Program-made: the position numbers and the translations under genes
Part shown: positions 47,318-55,914 of the stretch, piece by piece
How positions within the stretch are numbered: the first letter of the stretch is position 1
Layout of the letters: each line of letters opens with the position of its first letter
Assembly: GCA_022791915.1 (NCBI GenBank)
Contig: JAAWAB010000003.1
Span: forward strand, 55,518 to 119,517
DNA from: Clostridia bacterium
Lineage (GTDB): Bacteria; Bacillota; Clostridia; Christensenellales; Pumilibacteraceae
Reading direction: 5' to 3'
DNA: 64,000 nucleotides
Notes under the pieces: generated by a model
The model's input: the letters and a program-made list of their open reading frames with translations, nothing else
Database searches by the model: none
What the model was told of the DNA's origin: nothing

Positions 47318-49129
47318 TCAGAATATTCCTTCCATGTTGAGTTTTTTAATCAGCTTATTGCTAAACAGCACAATCACGAGCGCCACCGTGCTTTGCAACA
47401 AACTCATTGCGGCGGCACTGCTGTATGCGCTCACCGACCCGATGGATTTGAATACGATTGTACCGATAACGTCGGTTGTTTCGCTCAATGCGGCGTTATT
47501 CCCACCCACCATTGTGTAGATTTGGTCAAAGTCGTCTTTTACAAGATTGCCCAAACTGAATATGATTTGTATGCCGATAACGGGAAACAGTCCCGGCAAC
47601 GTGATATGCCACAGTTGCTTACATCGCCCCGCCCCGTCGATTTTTGCGGCTTCGTATAACCCGGGGTCGATTGCAGTCATACCCGCAAGATAGACGATTG
47701 TGGAATACCCCACCGTTTTCCAGATAGACGATATTGTGAGTATACTTCGCCAGTATTGCGGCGACGAGTACCAGGTAATACCCGTGCCGCCGAATCGTTC
47801 GATAATGCGGTTGAATATTCCCCCGTCGGACGCAAGAAACAGATAGGCAATGTTATACACCACCACCCAAGATATGAAATACGGAAAATACGATATGGTT
47901 TGAACCGTCTTTTTGAAAATACCGTTGGCAAGATAACTGAATAAAATGGCAAGTCCGATAGAACACACGAATCCGAAAATAAATTTGAGCACCGCCAAAA
48001 TCACGGTGTTTTTTGCCAGTTTCAAAAAGTCGGACGCAGGATTGACAAATAAATCCACAAAGTTCTTGAATCCGCCGAACGCCGCCCATTCGCTACCGTA
48101 GATACCGTCGTTTATGCGAAAGTTCTTAAACGCCATAACCACGCCGCCCATCGGCAAATAGGAAAAGAGTATCAACAACGCAATAGCGGGCAACATCATG
48201 AGATATAAACTGTAATTTTTACGCAAAAGGCGTGCCTTTCTGCTACGGTGTATTCGCTTGAAAAGTCCGGATACAAAGCCGTAAATCACAAAGCCGCCGA
48301 GCAACGCGCCGCCCCCTATCAGGCAACCGAGCAGAATTTTGTTCATGCCCATATCGAAAACCACGTATCCCGCAAAACACGAAACGTCTTTGCGTTCCGC
48401 GCTTTCCAACGTGGTGACTACGGCGGAAATGTTCGTAGGATACACGCGCACCGTGTTTTTATCTACTTGCTCGATGTTTTTGCTTCCGTATGCGGTAATC
48501 TTGCCCGCAAAAGAAAACGTAATGCTTTGAAGCCCCGCAAAATCCGCCATAAAGAAAGAAAAAATCTGACCTTTCTTGCGGTCCATCACGCCGCCCGACG
48601 CCAAAAAGTCATCGGTAGAAACCGTTTCACCCGTAGAAACCAATGTAGGACGAAAAGCATACTGCGGATTCCCGAGCGTTTCGCCGTCGAATATATACAA
48701 ATCTCCCGAATAACTCTGATACCGTTTGAACCGCCCGCGCGCCCAATTCGTCACCTGTGCGATTTTATTTTCTTCTGCCAGAAAGTCGCGGCTTTTCATG
48801 TAATCGAAATCGCCCAAACCTTTGGTATACTGAATCCGCTTAAACGAAATCTTTACAACAAACCCGTCGGCGCGCTCTTTAAGAGATTTCAGTTTCAAGC
48901 GGTATTCGTCGCCCGACATTTCGCTCACGCCCTCGAATATATCGTTCATACGTTCCCGAACGTCTTGTTCGGTGGTGCCGTCCGATTTATCGATTGCAAG
49001 AGTTATCGTGCCCGAACCGTCGCGTCCAATCTCCGCTTGCGCCGTAGCACAACCGCTCAAACACAAAACGCACAAACACAGCGTTACAAGCACAATCAAA
49101 GCGGAAAAGCGTTTTTTGCGCGGCATCAT
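47318..49129 (-). CDS. Fusion: LppM-like lipoprotein domain plus carbohydrate ABC permease (LplB type)
   Basis: About 603 residues. A signal sequence with lipobox LSGC (Cys27) leads to an extracellular domain of about 240 residues. It resembles the LppM/DUF3153 group (GRDGSGTITLAIDKS ... YRLKLKSLKERADGFVVKISF). A membrane helix follows (about 275-298, LLGCLIGGGALLGGFVIYG), then a full six-helix permease with EAA loop GLYEAAKIDGAGRCKQLWHITLPG. The topology works: lipid-anchored N-terminus outside, first helix in, permease N-terminus inside. AGGAGG supports ATG 49129 or 49126. First gene of the operon. Confidence 0.88.
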   Translation of the reverse strand: MMPRKKRFSALIVLVTLCLCVLCLSGCATAQAEIGRDGSGTITLAIDKSDGTTEQDVRERMNDIFEGVSEMSGDEYRLKLKSLKERADGFVVKISFKRIQYTKGLGDFDYMKSRDFLAEENKIAQVTNWARGRFKRYQSYSGDLYIFDGETLGNPQYAFRPTLVSTGETVSTDDFLASGGVMDRKKGQIFSFFMADFAGLQSITFSFAGKITAYGSKNIEQVDKNTVRVYPTNISAVVTTLESAERKDVSCFAGYVVFDMGMNKILLGCLIGGGALLGGFVIYGFVSGLFKRIHRSRKARLLRKNYSLYLMMLPAIALLILFSYLPMGGVVMAFKNFRINDGIYGSEWAAFGGFKNFVDLFVNPASDFLKLAKNTVILAVLKFIFGFVCSIGLAILFSYLANGIFKKTVQTISYFPYFISWVVVYNIAYLFLASDGGIFNRIIERFGGTGITWYSSPQYWRSILTISSIWKTVGYSTIVYLAGMTAIDPGLYEAAKIDGAGRCKQLWHITLPGLFPVIGIQIIFSLGNLVKDDFDQIYTMVGGNNAALSETTDVIGTIVFKSIGSVSAYSSAAAMSLLQSTVALVIVLFSNKLIKKLNMEGIF

Positions 49130-49210
49130 GTTACCTCCTTGTAAACGATTTTGCGGCATCACATGCAATATGATTTTCTCGCATTTATTTTCACCCATAG
49201 TATAACACAA

Positions 49211-49442
49211 AGCCGATAGGCTTGAAAATAGTCAATCTATGCGCGGCGTTTAACTATTTTTAACCTGTTGTCATCTTAAAAAAGGAACAGAAAGAAGAAT
49301 ATACAATTTGTATTTAACAAAAATATACCAAACATTTGTCGATTTACAACCCGTGCACCGTTCATCCGTTTTTTTATCGAAAACTATGCTATAATGAAGT
49401 TAATTTAGGATAAACCGAAAATAAATCGGACAAACTGCAAAT
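49211..49442. promoter_or_regulatory. Divergent control region between the ABC operon and araC
   Basis: Toward araC there is TATAAT (49390-49395) with a poor -35. Toward the operon (minus strand) TATACT lies near 49200, with TTGACT too far away (25 bases) to be a normal -35, so an activator is likely needed. Words TTGAAAATAGTCAA (49222-49235) and AACTATTTTTAAC (49252-49264) recur before the surface-protein gene and are candidate regulator sites. Confidence 0.55.
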
Positions 49443-50360
49443 ATGAGAAACGATATCGTTATCGACAACAAATTTTCCCACGATTTCAATTACCTGAAAA
49501 AGCCCAAAACTATGGGCGATTTGGTGCTGTACCAATGCGGCGAACTGTACTGCGACAACGGCGCCGAAGTTATCGAACACGTGCACGACGATTTTTTCGA
49601 GCTGACGTTTATTGTATCGGGTACGGGCATTTTCTATGTTGCGGGCGAACCTACGGAAGCAAAGGCAAACGATTTGTTTCTGTCTTTGCCGTACGAGAGC
49701 CACAAAATCATTTCGGACAGCACGCAATCGTTGCGATATTACTACATTGCGTTCAGTTTTGCGCATGATTCCCCTTTCCGAAACGACATTTTGTACAGTT
49801 CGCATTTGATGAATCTGTCACCCAATATGCGCGTTTGTAACTATCCCGATATTGCCGATTCTTTTATTCGCATGCTTTCTACGTTGGAAAGCGTGGCACC
49901 CTATTCCGATTTGGAATTCGAATTGCAGGTCAAACTGTTCAGTATACGCATTTTTCAGTTGTATCAAAATATTTATTCCGAAAAATATGTGTCGCCCACC
50001 ATAGATAACGAACAAAATCTCTATTACAAAATCATTCATTATATCGACACGCATCTTGTAACAATGACCAAACTCACCGACATTGCCGACGATTTGCATT
50101 ACAACTACATATACATTTCCCGTATCTTCAAACGCAAGTTCGGGTCGTCTATTTACAATTATTATTCCAACAAAAAGCTACACTACGCCAAGCAACTTCT
50201 CGAAGAAAAAAACATGTCCGTCACCGAAGTTGCGGCTTATCTCAATTATTCGTCTATATACGTATTCAGTCGCACATTCAAAAAGAAATACGGTATCAGT
50301 CCGCAAACGTTCAAGCAATCACTGCCGAAAAAAGACGATTCCGATAAAAAACGCCCGTAG
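49443..50360 (+). CDS. AraC-family transcriptional regulator
   Basis: 305 residues: N-terminal cupin-like sensor domain (about 25-110, HVHDDFFELTFIVSGTGIFYV) and a C-terminal AraC domain with two helix-turn-helix units (about 200-300: LTDIADDLHYNYIYISRIFKRKFG and VTEVAAYLNYSSIYVFSRTFKKKYGISPQTFKQS). It is transcribed away from the ABC operon and probably activates it in response to an imported sugar. It is the only plus-strand gene between 33.6 and 59.8 kb. Confidence 0.94.
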   Translation: MRNDIVIDNKFSHDFNYLKKPKTMGDLVLYQCGELYCDNGAEVIEHVHDDFFELTFIVSGTGIFYVAGEPTEAKANDLFLSLPYESHKIISDSTQSLRYYYIAFSFAHDSPFRNDILYSSHLMNLSPNMRVCNYPDIADSFIRMLSTLESVAPYSDLEFELQVKLFSIRIFQLYQNIYSEKYVSPTIDNEQNLYYKIIHYIDTHLVTMTKLTDIADDLHYNYIYISRIFKRKFGSSIYNYYSNKKLHYAKQLLEEKNMSVTEVAAYLNYSSIYVFSRTFKKKYGISPQTFKQSLPKKDDSDKKRP

Positions 50361-50386
50361 GTTCGAGTCCTACGGACGTTTTTTTT
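50350..50386. terminator. Bidirectional terminator between araC and the surface-protein gene
   Basis: Hairpin AACGcCCGTAGG / CCTACGGaCGTT with loop TTCGAGT, followed by eight T on the plus strand and preceded by an A-run that gives a T-run on the minus strand. The loop and upper stem look like a tRNA T-arm. Confidence 0.88.
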
Positions 50387-50405
50387 GTACGCTTTTTGCG
50401 TCAAC

Positions 50406-53348
50406 TTATTTTGCTTGTTTCCGTTTGCGGGAAATCAGCAACAAACCTACGGTAGCAAATGCGGCAAGAGCCAAAACAACCATTGCGCCGCCCAGTTGCG
50501 AACCGCATTTCTTTTTGGGTTGCGGCTCGTCGGGAGTAGTGTCGCCCGGCTTTTCATCTTCTCCGGGATTTTCATCTTCGCCCGGGTTCGTATTGTTCAG
50601 TTCGGTAATTTTTGCACGAGCCGCTGTAATTTTCGCCGCTTCGGAATCTCCTACCAACGCTTTTGCCTGCGCATTCAATGCGGCATATGCCGTTTCTGCC
50701 GCCGCAACTTTGGTTTCCGCATCCGCTTTGTTGTCTGCCGTTATTTCGGCGGGAATTGCGGCAATCAGCGCCTTCACGGCGTCCGCCGCCTCTTTATCCG
50801 CCAATGCGGTAAGAGCGTTACGCGCCGCAGTTATCTTGCCGTATTCGGTTGCGCCTACCATGTTTTTCGCGTTTTCCGTAAGCGCCGCATATGCCGTTTC
50901 AGCCGCGGCAACTTTACTCTCGGCGTCCGCTTTATTTGCCGCCGTGATTTCTGCGGGAATTTCGGCAATCAACGCAAGCAAATCGTCCGCCGCCTCACGG
51001 TCGGTTACATACGCCGCAAGATTGTTTTCCAGATTACCCAAAAGAGCGTACGGGAACGCTTTTTCCTGCTCGTAGTTGAGCGTTTTACGAAGCGCTTTCC
51101 AATCGTTCAATTTGGTTTGCAATTCGCTATAATTCTCGGCAGTTACTACCGTTTCAGACGCTGCTTTGATTGCCAACTGTATTTCGGCAATATCCACCTC
51201 GGGCACATATCCTTCCGCTACGTCGCTGACTTTCAGAACAGGCACTTTTACGCTGCCGTTCTGTCCGCCGCACATTGCACCCAAATAGCAACCCACACTA
51301 AACCAGAATCCGTCTTGCACGTCTTCCGCCGTGTACTGCGTAGGGTACAAAACAGTACTCGTCTTTCCACTCGGTCCCAAAAGCGTAATAATCAAATCCA
51401 CGCCATTTTCATCTGCATCCAGCGCGAAGGTCAGTTTTGTATAAGATTTATAAATAAACCAAACGTCGTTGTTGTTTACTTCATTACTTTCCAAACTTGT
51501 GCCTTCATTTGCAATGCCCGCATCGGTCAACGAATCTTCTCCGCTCGCCCATTCTCCTGCTACGCTCTCATAGGCGCGGAATCCGTTGCCGCCTACCATT
51601 ATTGCCAAACGATTGCCTTTGGGCGTAGGTAACGGCGAATCGGTTTTTAACATAAATTCGGGCGAATCGAAATGGAACATAAAATACATATTGCCCCACT
51701 CCGCGTTCAAATTTCCGTCTACCGTAATCGAAACCGTTTTGTCGGTAGCAATTTTCTGATTGAGCACCGCTTCGCCGCTTCTCGCATCCCAAACCTGTAA
51801 ACCGTCTTGGTCGATGAAAATATTTTCTTCCGACGTAAGATTCTTCCAGTATTTCAAATCGGTAACAAAGTTGCATAGTCCGTCGTCCACCACACGGTCC
51901 ACGAGCGGCTTATCCGATTTGAGCGACGACACCGCAATCGAACCTTTATTATCATAGTATGCCCCAACCGACAGCGCGCCGTCGCCCAAGAATTTACCCG
52001 TAGTGTCATTCGTGGTATATTCGATTGTATACGTCTTGCCCGTAGGCGTTTTATCGGTAAGCGCCAAATTCTTTCCCACAAACGTGATAGTCACTTTCAC
52101 GGTTCCCGCGTCGGCGTTATCTTCCGTTTTGATTGTCAGTTCGGAATCCTGCGCGTAAAAATAGTTAAAATCGTTTCCATTCATGTTTACAGGCGCTTCC
52201 GTACAGTTATATCTTGTTACAACTCCGTCTACACACTCTAAAATAGACGCCTGATAGCTGGCGCCGAACATAAACGCCATCCAAGTGCCCGCGGGAGCCG
52301 CAGGGGCTTTGGTTGCCGTAAGTGGAGCAACGCTGTCTATCTCCACACTTTTGTTCTTAAACACAACCCACGTTTGTCCCCAACCGCTTGCTTTCGATTT
52401 TCCTTTAATCGTAAGCGATACGGTGGAATCCGCCGCAACGTTCTTATCGAGCGTATAGCCGTATGTATTTCCGCTTCCGCCAAACGTCAAGCCGTAAGCG
52501 TCTGCCGTTACGTCGGTACCCACACGACCGTCTTTCGACCAGTTATCCATATTCTGCGCAAGGTTATCGGGGTCCAACTCGGGCGCCGTATCAACGGGCA
52601 CTTTATCCGACGCAACGTCCGTCACGTTAATTTTATATGTATACGTTGCCGCAGGAGTGCTCATAAGGTCAACCGTGTCCGTGTTACCACCGGTTCTTCC
52701 TACCGAAATGCTATAAGCCCCCCACAAAAGCGTATTACTACTCAAATAGGTAGCCGTAGTGTGCTCGGTGGGCGAATCGTATTTCATCGATACTTCTACG
52801 CCTTCTTCGGTATCTTGTGTCGTAATGGTAATCGTCTGTTTCTGATGAAACGATTCCCAAGATGTAGCACAATGCAGTCCAACTTGTTTTTTCGTTATCT
52901 GACCGTTTTTGCACTCCATTATCGTGAAGTTTACGCCCCTACCGCAATATATTGCCAACCAGTTTCCCGTTGAAATTTCCGAACTATACGGAAATGTCGT
53001 TAACGGCGTATCGTTCGTGTTTTTGAAAACAATCCAATCTGCACACCAATCGGTACCCGGTAAATTCCCGTCAATCTCAAAGGTAATCGTGGAATTGCCG
53101 CCGATACTCTTTGCCTTCGTTGCCGCATATGTCCCGAAACTTGCCGTTAAGTGCATGCCCAACGTATCGTTAAACGCAAAGCCGTTTTTCTCCGTCCATT
53201 TGGTTTCGTCCGCCGACCAATCTACCGCTACGGGAGTATCAGGTTCGGCATCTCCCCCCTCTGCGGCAAATGCCGTACCACAAACGGTTGCCATACTCAA
53301 AGCCGCTATCAACAGCAACACGCACAGCAAACTTCTTTTCTTTCTCAT
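50406..53348 (-). CDS. Large modular surface protein with CGS-type C-terminal anchor
   Basis: 980 residues. A signal peptide (about 1-29) precedes three related beta-sandwich modules (about 40-250, 265-482, 490-716), each with a block like STITFEIDGNL..W..DWIVFKN. Next are helical modules (about 720-785, 783-850, 849-917); the last two are close repeats (EIPAEITAANKADAESKVAAAETAYAAL). The tail is Gly/Glu/Asp-Pro linker, KKKCGS, hydrophobic helix, RKRK. No catalytic motif was seen; glycan binding or adhesion is the best inference. It has its own promoter and shares operator-like words with the ABC operon. Confidence 0.78.
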   Translation of the reverse strand: MRKKRSLLCVLLLIAALSMATVCGTAFAAEGGDAEPDTPVAVDWSADETKWTEKNGFAFNDTLGMHLTASFGTYAATKAKSIGGNSTITFEIDGNLPGTDWCADWIVFKNTNDTPLTTFPYSSEISTGNWLAIYCGRGVNFTIMECKNGQITKKQVGLHCATSWESFHQKQTITITTQDTEEGVEVSMKYDSPTEHTTATYLSSNTLLWGAYSISVGRTGGNTDTVDLMSTPAATYTYKINVTDVASDKVPVDTAPELDPDNLAQNMDNWSKDGRVGTDVTADAYGLTFGGSGNTYGYTLDKNVAADSTVSLTIKGKSKASGWGQTWVVFKNKSVEIDSVAPLTATKAPAAPAGTWMAFMFGASYQASILECVDGVVTRYNCTEAPVNMNGNDFNYFYAQDSELTIKTEDNADAGTVKVTITFVGKNLALTDKTPTGKTYTIEYTTNDTTGKFLGDGALSVGAYYDNKGSIAVSSLKSDKPLVDRVVDDGLCNFVTDLKYWKNLTSEENIFIDQDGLQVWDARSGEAVLNQKIATDKTVSITVDGNLNAEWGNMYFMFHFDSPEFMLKTDSPLPTPKGNRLAIMVGGNGFRAYESVAGEWASGEDSLTDAGIANEGTSLESNEVNNNDVWFIYKSYTKLTFALDADENGVDLIITLLGPSGKTSTVLYPTQYTAEDVQDGFWFSVGCYLGAMCGGQNGSVKVPVLKVSDVAEGYVPEVDIAEIQLAIKAASETVVTAENYSELQTKLNDWKALRKTLNYEQEKAFPYALLGNLENNLAAYVTDREAADDLLALIAEIPAEITAANKADAESKVAAAETAYAALTENAKNMVGATEYGKITAARNALTALADKEAADAVKALIAAIPAEITADNKADAETKVAAAETAYAALNAQAKALVGDSEAAKITAARAKITELNNTNPGEDENPGEDEKPGDTTPDEPQPKKKCGSQLGGAMVVLALAAFATVGLLLISRKRKQAK
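50604..51003 (-). repeat. Two tandem repeats of about 200 bases within the surface-protein gene
   Basis: Two adjacent in-frame units (about 51003-50805 and 50802-50604) encode near-identical FIVAR-like helical modules sharing IPAEIT..NKADAE.KVAAAETAYAAL. They suggest recent internal duplication and possible copy-number variation. Confidence 0.75.
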
Positions 53349-53401
53349 CCTGCTTTTCTCCTACAAATAAATTTTGAAACATTACATTCCAATCTGCCTT
53401 T

Positions 53402-53430
53402 ATTATAAAAGCTAAAACCGCATATGTAAA
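53402..53430 (-). promoter_or_regulatory. Sigma-A promoter of the surface-protein gene
   Basis: On the minus strand, TTTACA (53430-53425), 17-base spacer, perfect TATAAT (53407-53402). Confidence 0.85.
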
Positions 53431-53434
53431 TGCC

Positions 53435-53496
53435 GATTTTTAACTGCGCATTTGGCAGATTTTAACTTCACGGCAAAATAAGTTGAAAATAGTCAA
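53435..53496 (-). promoter_or_regulatory. Candidate AraC-type operator upstream of the surface-protein promoter
   Basis: On the minus strand GTTAAAAATC (53444-53435) and GTTAAAATC (53466-53458) are direct repeats 23 bases apart, directly upstream of the -35. TTGACTATTTTCAA (53496-53483) stands further upstream and recurs exactly at 49222-49235. Spacing of two helix turns next to the -35 is typical of AraC-family activators. Confidence 0.5.
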
Positions 53497-55904
53497 ATTT
53501 CCGCTTGCAAAAACGTATATTCGCCCGCCGAATATTTCTTTTGGCGATATACGACATAAGCGTTGCAAGGTACCGTAAACCATACCCGAACGCCTTCGGG
53601 TACACGCGCAAGCCGCACTTCGTATCTGCCGTATACGGTGTCAAGATACGTTTGCGCGGCATTCAGTCCGCTCGGCAGATTGGGCACAATTTCCGCAGAT
53701 TCCATATTCTTTCCCACACGCAAACCGCACAAATAGCGGCTCATATACTCGCAAACGGGACTGTACATGTGATGATTGAGTGAATTTGTCAACTCGAAAT
53801 CTTCGCAAAGCGCCGTTTGTCCTTTTTCTACCCAATAGCCAAACGACGGATATTCGGTGCGTTCCAACAATCGAAGTCCCAAATCGCTCCGTCCGCTTTT
53901 TCCTAACGTATCCAATACGAACTTGGCGCCCAAAATGCCGAAATGCGGCACGCAGTCGTTTTGTTCGAGATAAGTAGCCACTTCCGCAGACTTATCCAAA
54001 ATTCCGAAGTACGTAAGCGCGGCAAGCCCCGTTAAACTCTTTTCCGCCCCATATTTTGCCCGAATTCCGCATGCCGTTTTTATAGCGGCAATATCATATT
54101 GCGCCGCTTCGGCGGGTGCAAACGCTTTGCACAATTCGCTCAAAATCTTTGCCATGGCGTAATAATAGCCGCTGTCGGTCAATTCTGTGGGACACACGGC
54201 AAAAGATATATTTTTGGGATAATTCCAATCTCCCAACCCGACGCACAAAAGTCCGTTACTGTCGGCATATGCCGAAATATACGCAAAATATTTTTTTAGA
54301 TACGGCAACATTTTGCGCGCGGTAATTTCGTCGCCGTAATAATACCACAGCGCATACGGAATGCGAAACATTGCCACATCCCAAGCAGGACCGCTCCCCC
54401 AGTTGTATCCCCAACCGCATGACGGAATAATTGCCGAAATCTGACCGCTTTCCCGCATGTTGTCTATAAAATCATCTGCCCATTTGCGATATGCTTCCCG
54501 CATATCGTAACGGTACAAGCACGCTTCCAGCGAGAGTTGTGCGTCGCCCGTCCAACCGTTTTTTTCGCGGTGCGGACAATCGGTGGGGAACGCATGATAG
54601 TTGCTCAATATCGCGTTGCCGCCCATAGAATATAATGCGTTCAATATAGGCGACGAGCAGGAAAAACTTCCCCGTTCGGCAAGGTCGGTATGCACGAACA
54701 AAGCACAAATTTCTTTAACGCACGCCTGCCCGCGCACAAGAACATAACGAAATCCGTGATACACAAATTTGGGTTTAACGTGTGAAACGCCCGGAGGCAG
54801 CAAAAACTCGTCGGTCTGCACTTTTGCGTTCGGATTGAAAATATACATACCGTTGCTGCCGTTATCGGGCAATCCGTTTGTCAGCCGGTCGGAATACGTA
54901 AATTCTACGGCTGTTTCTTTATCCGTTTCGAGTACGGCGACACAATAACCTGCCATGCTTTTGCCGAAGTCGTACACAACGCCGCTTTCCGTTTCCCACG
55001 AACAAACAGGCGCAATCCGTTCGCACTCGCGTATGGGCGGCAGAAAAGCAGGCGACAATATTCCGCCCGGCGGTGCGGTTTGCGCGACAGGTTTACGCGC
55101 AAATGACTGCGTGCAAAGATTCCACCGTTCGCCCGCCCGCAATGCGTTCGATACGATTGCACCGTCCGACGTCTGCCAACTTTTATCCGATACAATCACC
55201 GTACCGTCGCAATGCATTTCAAAAAGCAGTTTGGGCATATCGCGCCAACCCGCCTGATAAAACCCCCAAGTGTCGCGCGTAGCTTGATTATACCACCCGT
55301 CGCCCAAAATGACTTCTATCTTATTTTCACCCGCTTGCAAATATTCGGTAACTTCATAAGCGGAAACAAGCACGCGTTTATCGTATTGCGAAAATGCAGG
55401 TTCGAGCACACGGTCACCCACGCGCTTGCCGTTCAGATGTAGCTCATATAAACCCAATCCGCACAAATGCACCACGGCATCGCGGGGCGCATTCATAAGT
55501 GAAAAGGATTTGTACAAATAAACGGCAGGGGTTCCCACCGCATCGCTTTCGCTCACGTATCTGCTTCCGTTTCCTATCCACCGCGCGCAAGAAGAAAATC
55601 CGTGCACAAGTCCCGCACGGAATTTCGCCCGCTCGCTCGTAAACGTGTATGCGTCGGTGATTGCCGTTATTTCGTAAGAATATACGGCAAGCGGTTTTAA
55701 GGTTACATTTTGGGGCAACGTGAAACGTTGCAAGCGGGATTTTCGCCTGTATTCGCCCACAAGCGTATCCCCTTCATACAGGCGAAAAACAACTTCCTTT
55801 TGCTTTTTACACCCTTCGAGTTGCCAGGAAAAATCCACGGGGTGCTCAATGTTTACGGGATATTTCTCCCCGCGGCAACACAGCCCGAACACACGTTGCG
55901 CCAT
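53493..55904 (-). CDS. Cytoplasmic alpha-L-rhamnosidase (GH78 family)
   Basis: 803 residues, no signal peptide. N-terminal beta domains include a GH78-type carbohydrate-binding segment with FSLMNAPRDAVVHLCGLGLYELHLNGKRVGDRVLEP. The (alpha/alpha)6 catalytic domain carries the signature DCPHREKNGWTGDAQ, with the conserved Asp, Glu and Asp, then SGQISAIIPSCGW and a C-terminal beta domain. ATG 55904 is chosen because AGGAGA is well spaced; the longer frame overlaps the upstream gene. It would remove terminal rhamnose from imported oligosaccharides or glycosides. Confidence 0.93.
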   Translation of the reverse strand: MAQRVFGLCCRGEKYPVNIEHPVDFSWQLEGCKKQKEVVFRLYEGDTLVGEYRRKSRLQRFTLPQNVTLKPLAVYSYEITAITDAYTFTSERAKFRAGLVHGFSSCARWIGNGSRYVSESDAVGTPAVYLYKSFSLMNAPRDAVVHLCGLGLYELHLNGKRVGDRVLEPAFSQYDKRVLVSAYEVTEYLQAGENKIEVILGDGWYNQATRDTWGFYQAGWRDMPKLLFEMHCDGTVIVSDKSWQTSDGAIVSNALRAGERWNLCTQSFARKPVAQTAPPGGILSPAFLPPIRECERIAPVCSWETESGVVYDFGKSMAGYCVAVLETDKETAVEFTYSDRLTNGLPDNGSNGMYIFNPNAKVQTDEFLLPPGVSHVKPKFVYHGFRYVLVRGQACVKEICALFVHTDLAERGSFSCSSPILNALYSMGGNAILSNYHAFPTDCPHREKNGWTGDAQLSLEACLYRYDMREAYRKWADDFIDNMRESGQISAIIPSCGWGYNWGSGPAWDVAMFRIPYALWYYYGDEITARKMLPYLKKYFAYISAYADSNGLLCVGLGDWNYPKNISFAVCPTELTDSGYYYAMAKILSELCKAFAPAEAAQYDIAAIKTACGIRAKYGAEKSLTGLAALTYFGILDKSAEVATYLEQNDCVPHFGILGAKFVLDTLGKSGRSDLGLRLLERTEYPSFGYWVEKGQTALCEDFELTNSLNHHMYSPVCEYMSRYLCGLRVGKNMESAEIVPNLPSGLNAAQTYLDTVYGRYEVRLARVPEGVRVWFTVPCNAYVVYRQKKYSAGEYTFLQAEI

Positions 55905-55914
55905 AGTCGCTCTC

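Noticed and set aside
48248..49144. 298-codon plus-strand frame opposite the fused permease gene
   Set aside because: Cys/His/Arg-rich antisense shadow with no ribosome site or domain; the minus frame has clear permease motifs.
50355..50380. tRNA gene fragment
   Set aside because: Only the T-arm shape is present; no acceptor, D or anticodon arm. It acts as a terminator.
50385..51632. 415-codon plus-strand frame opposite the large surface protein
   Set aside because: Produced by the repetitive Ala/Glu-rich minus-strand gene; no start signal.
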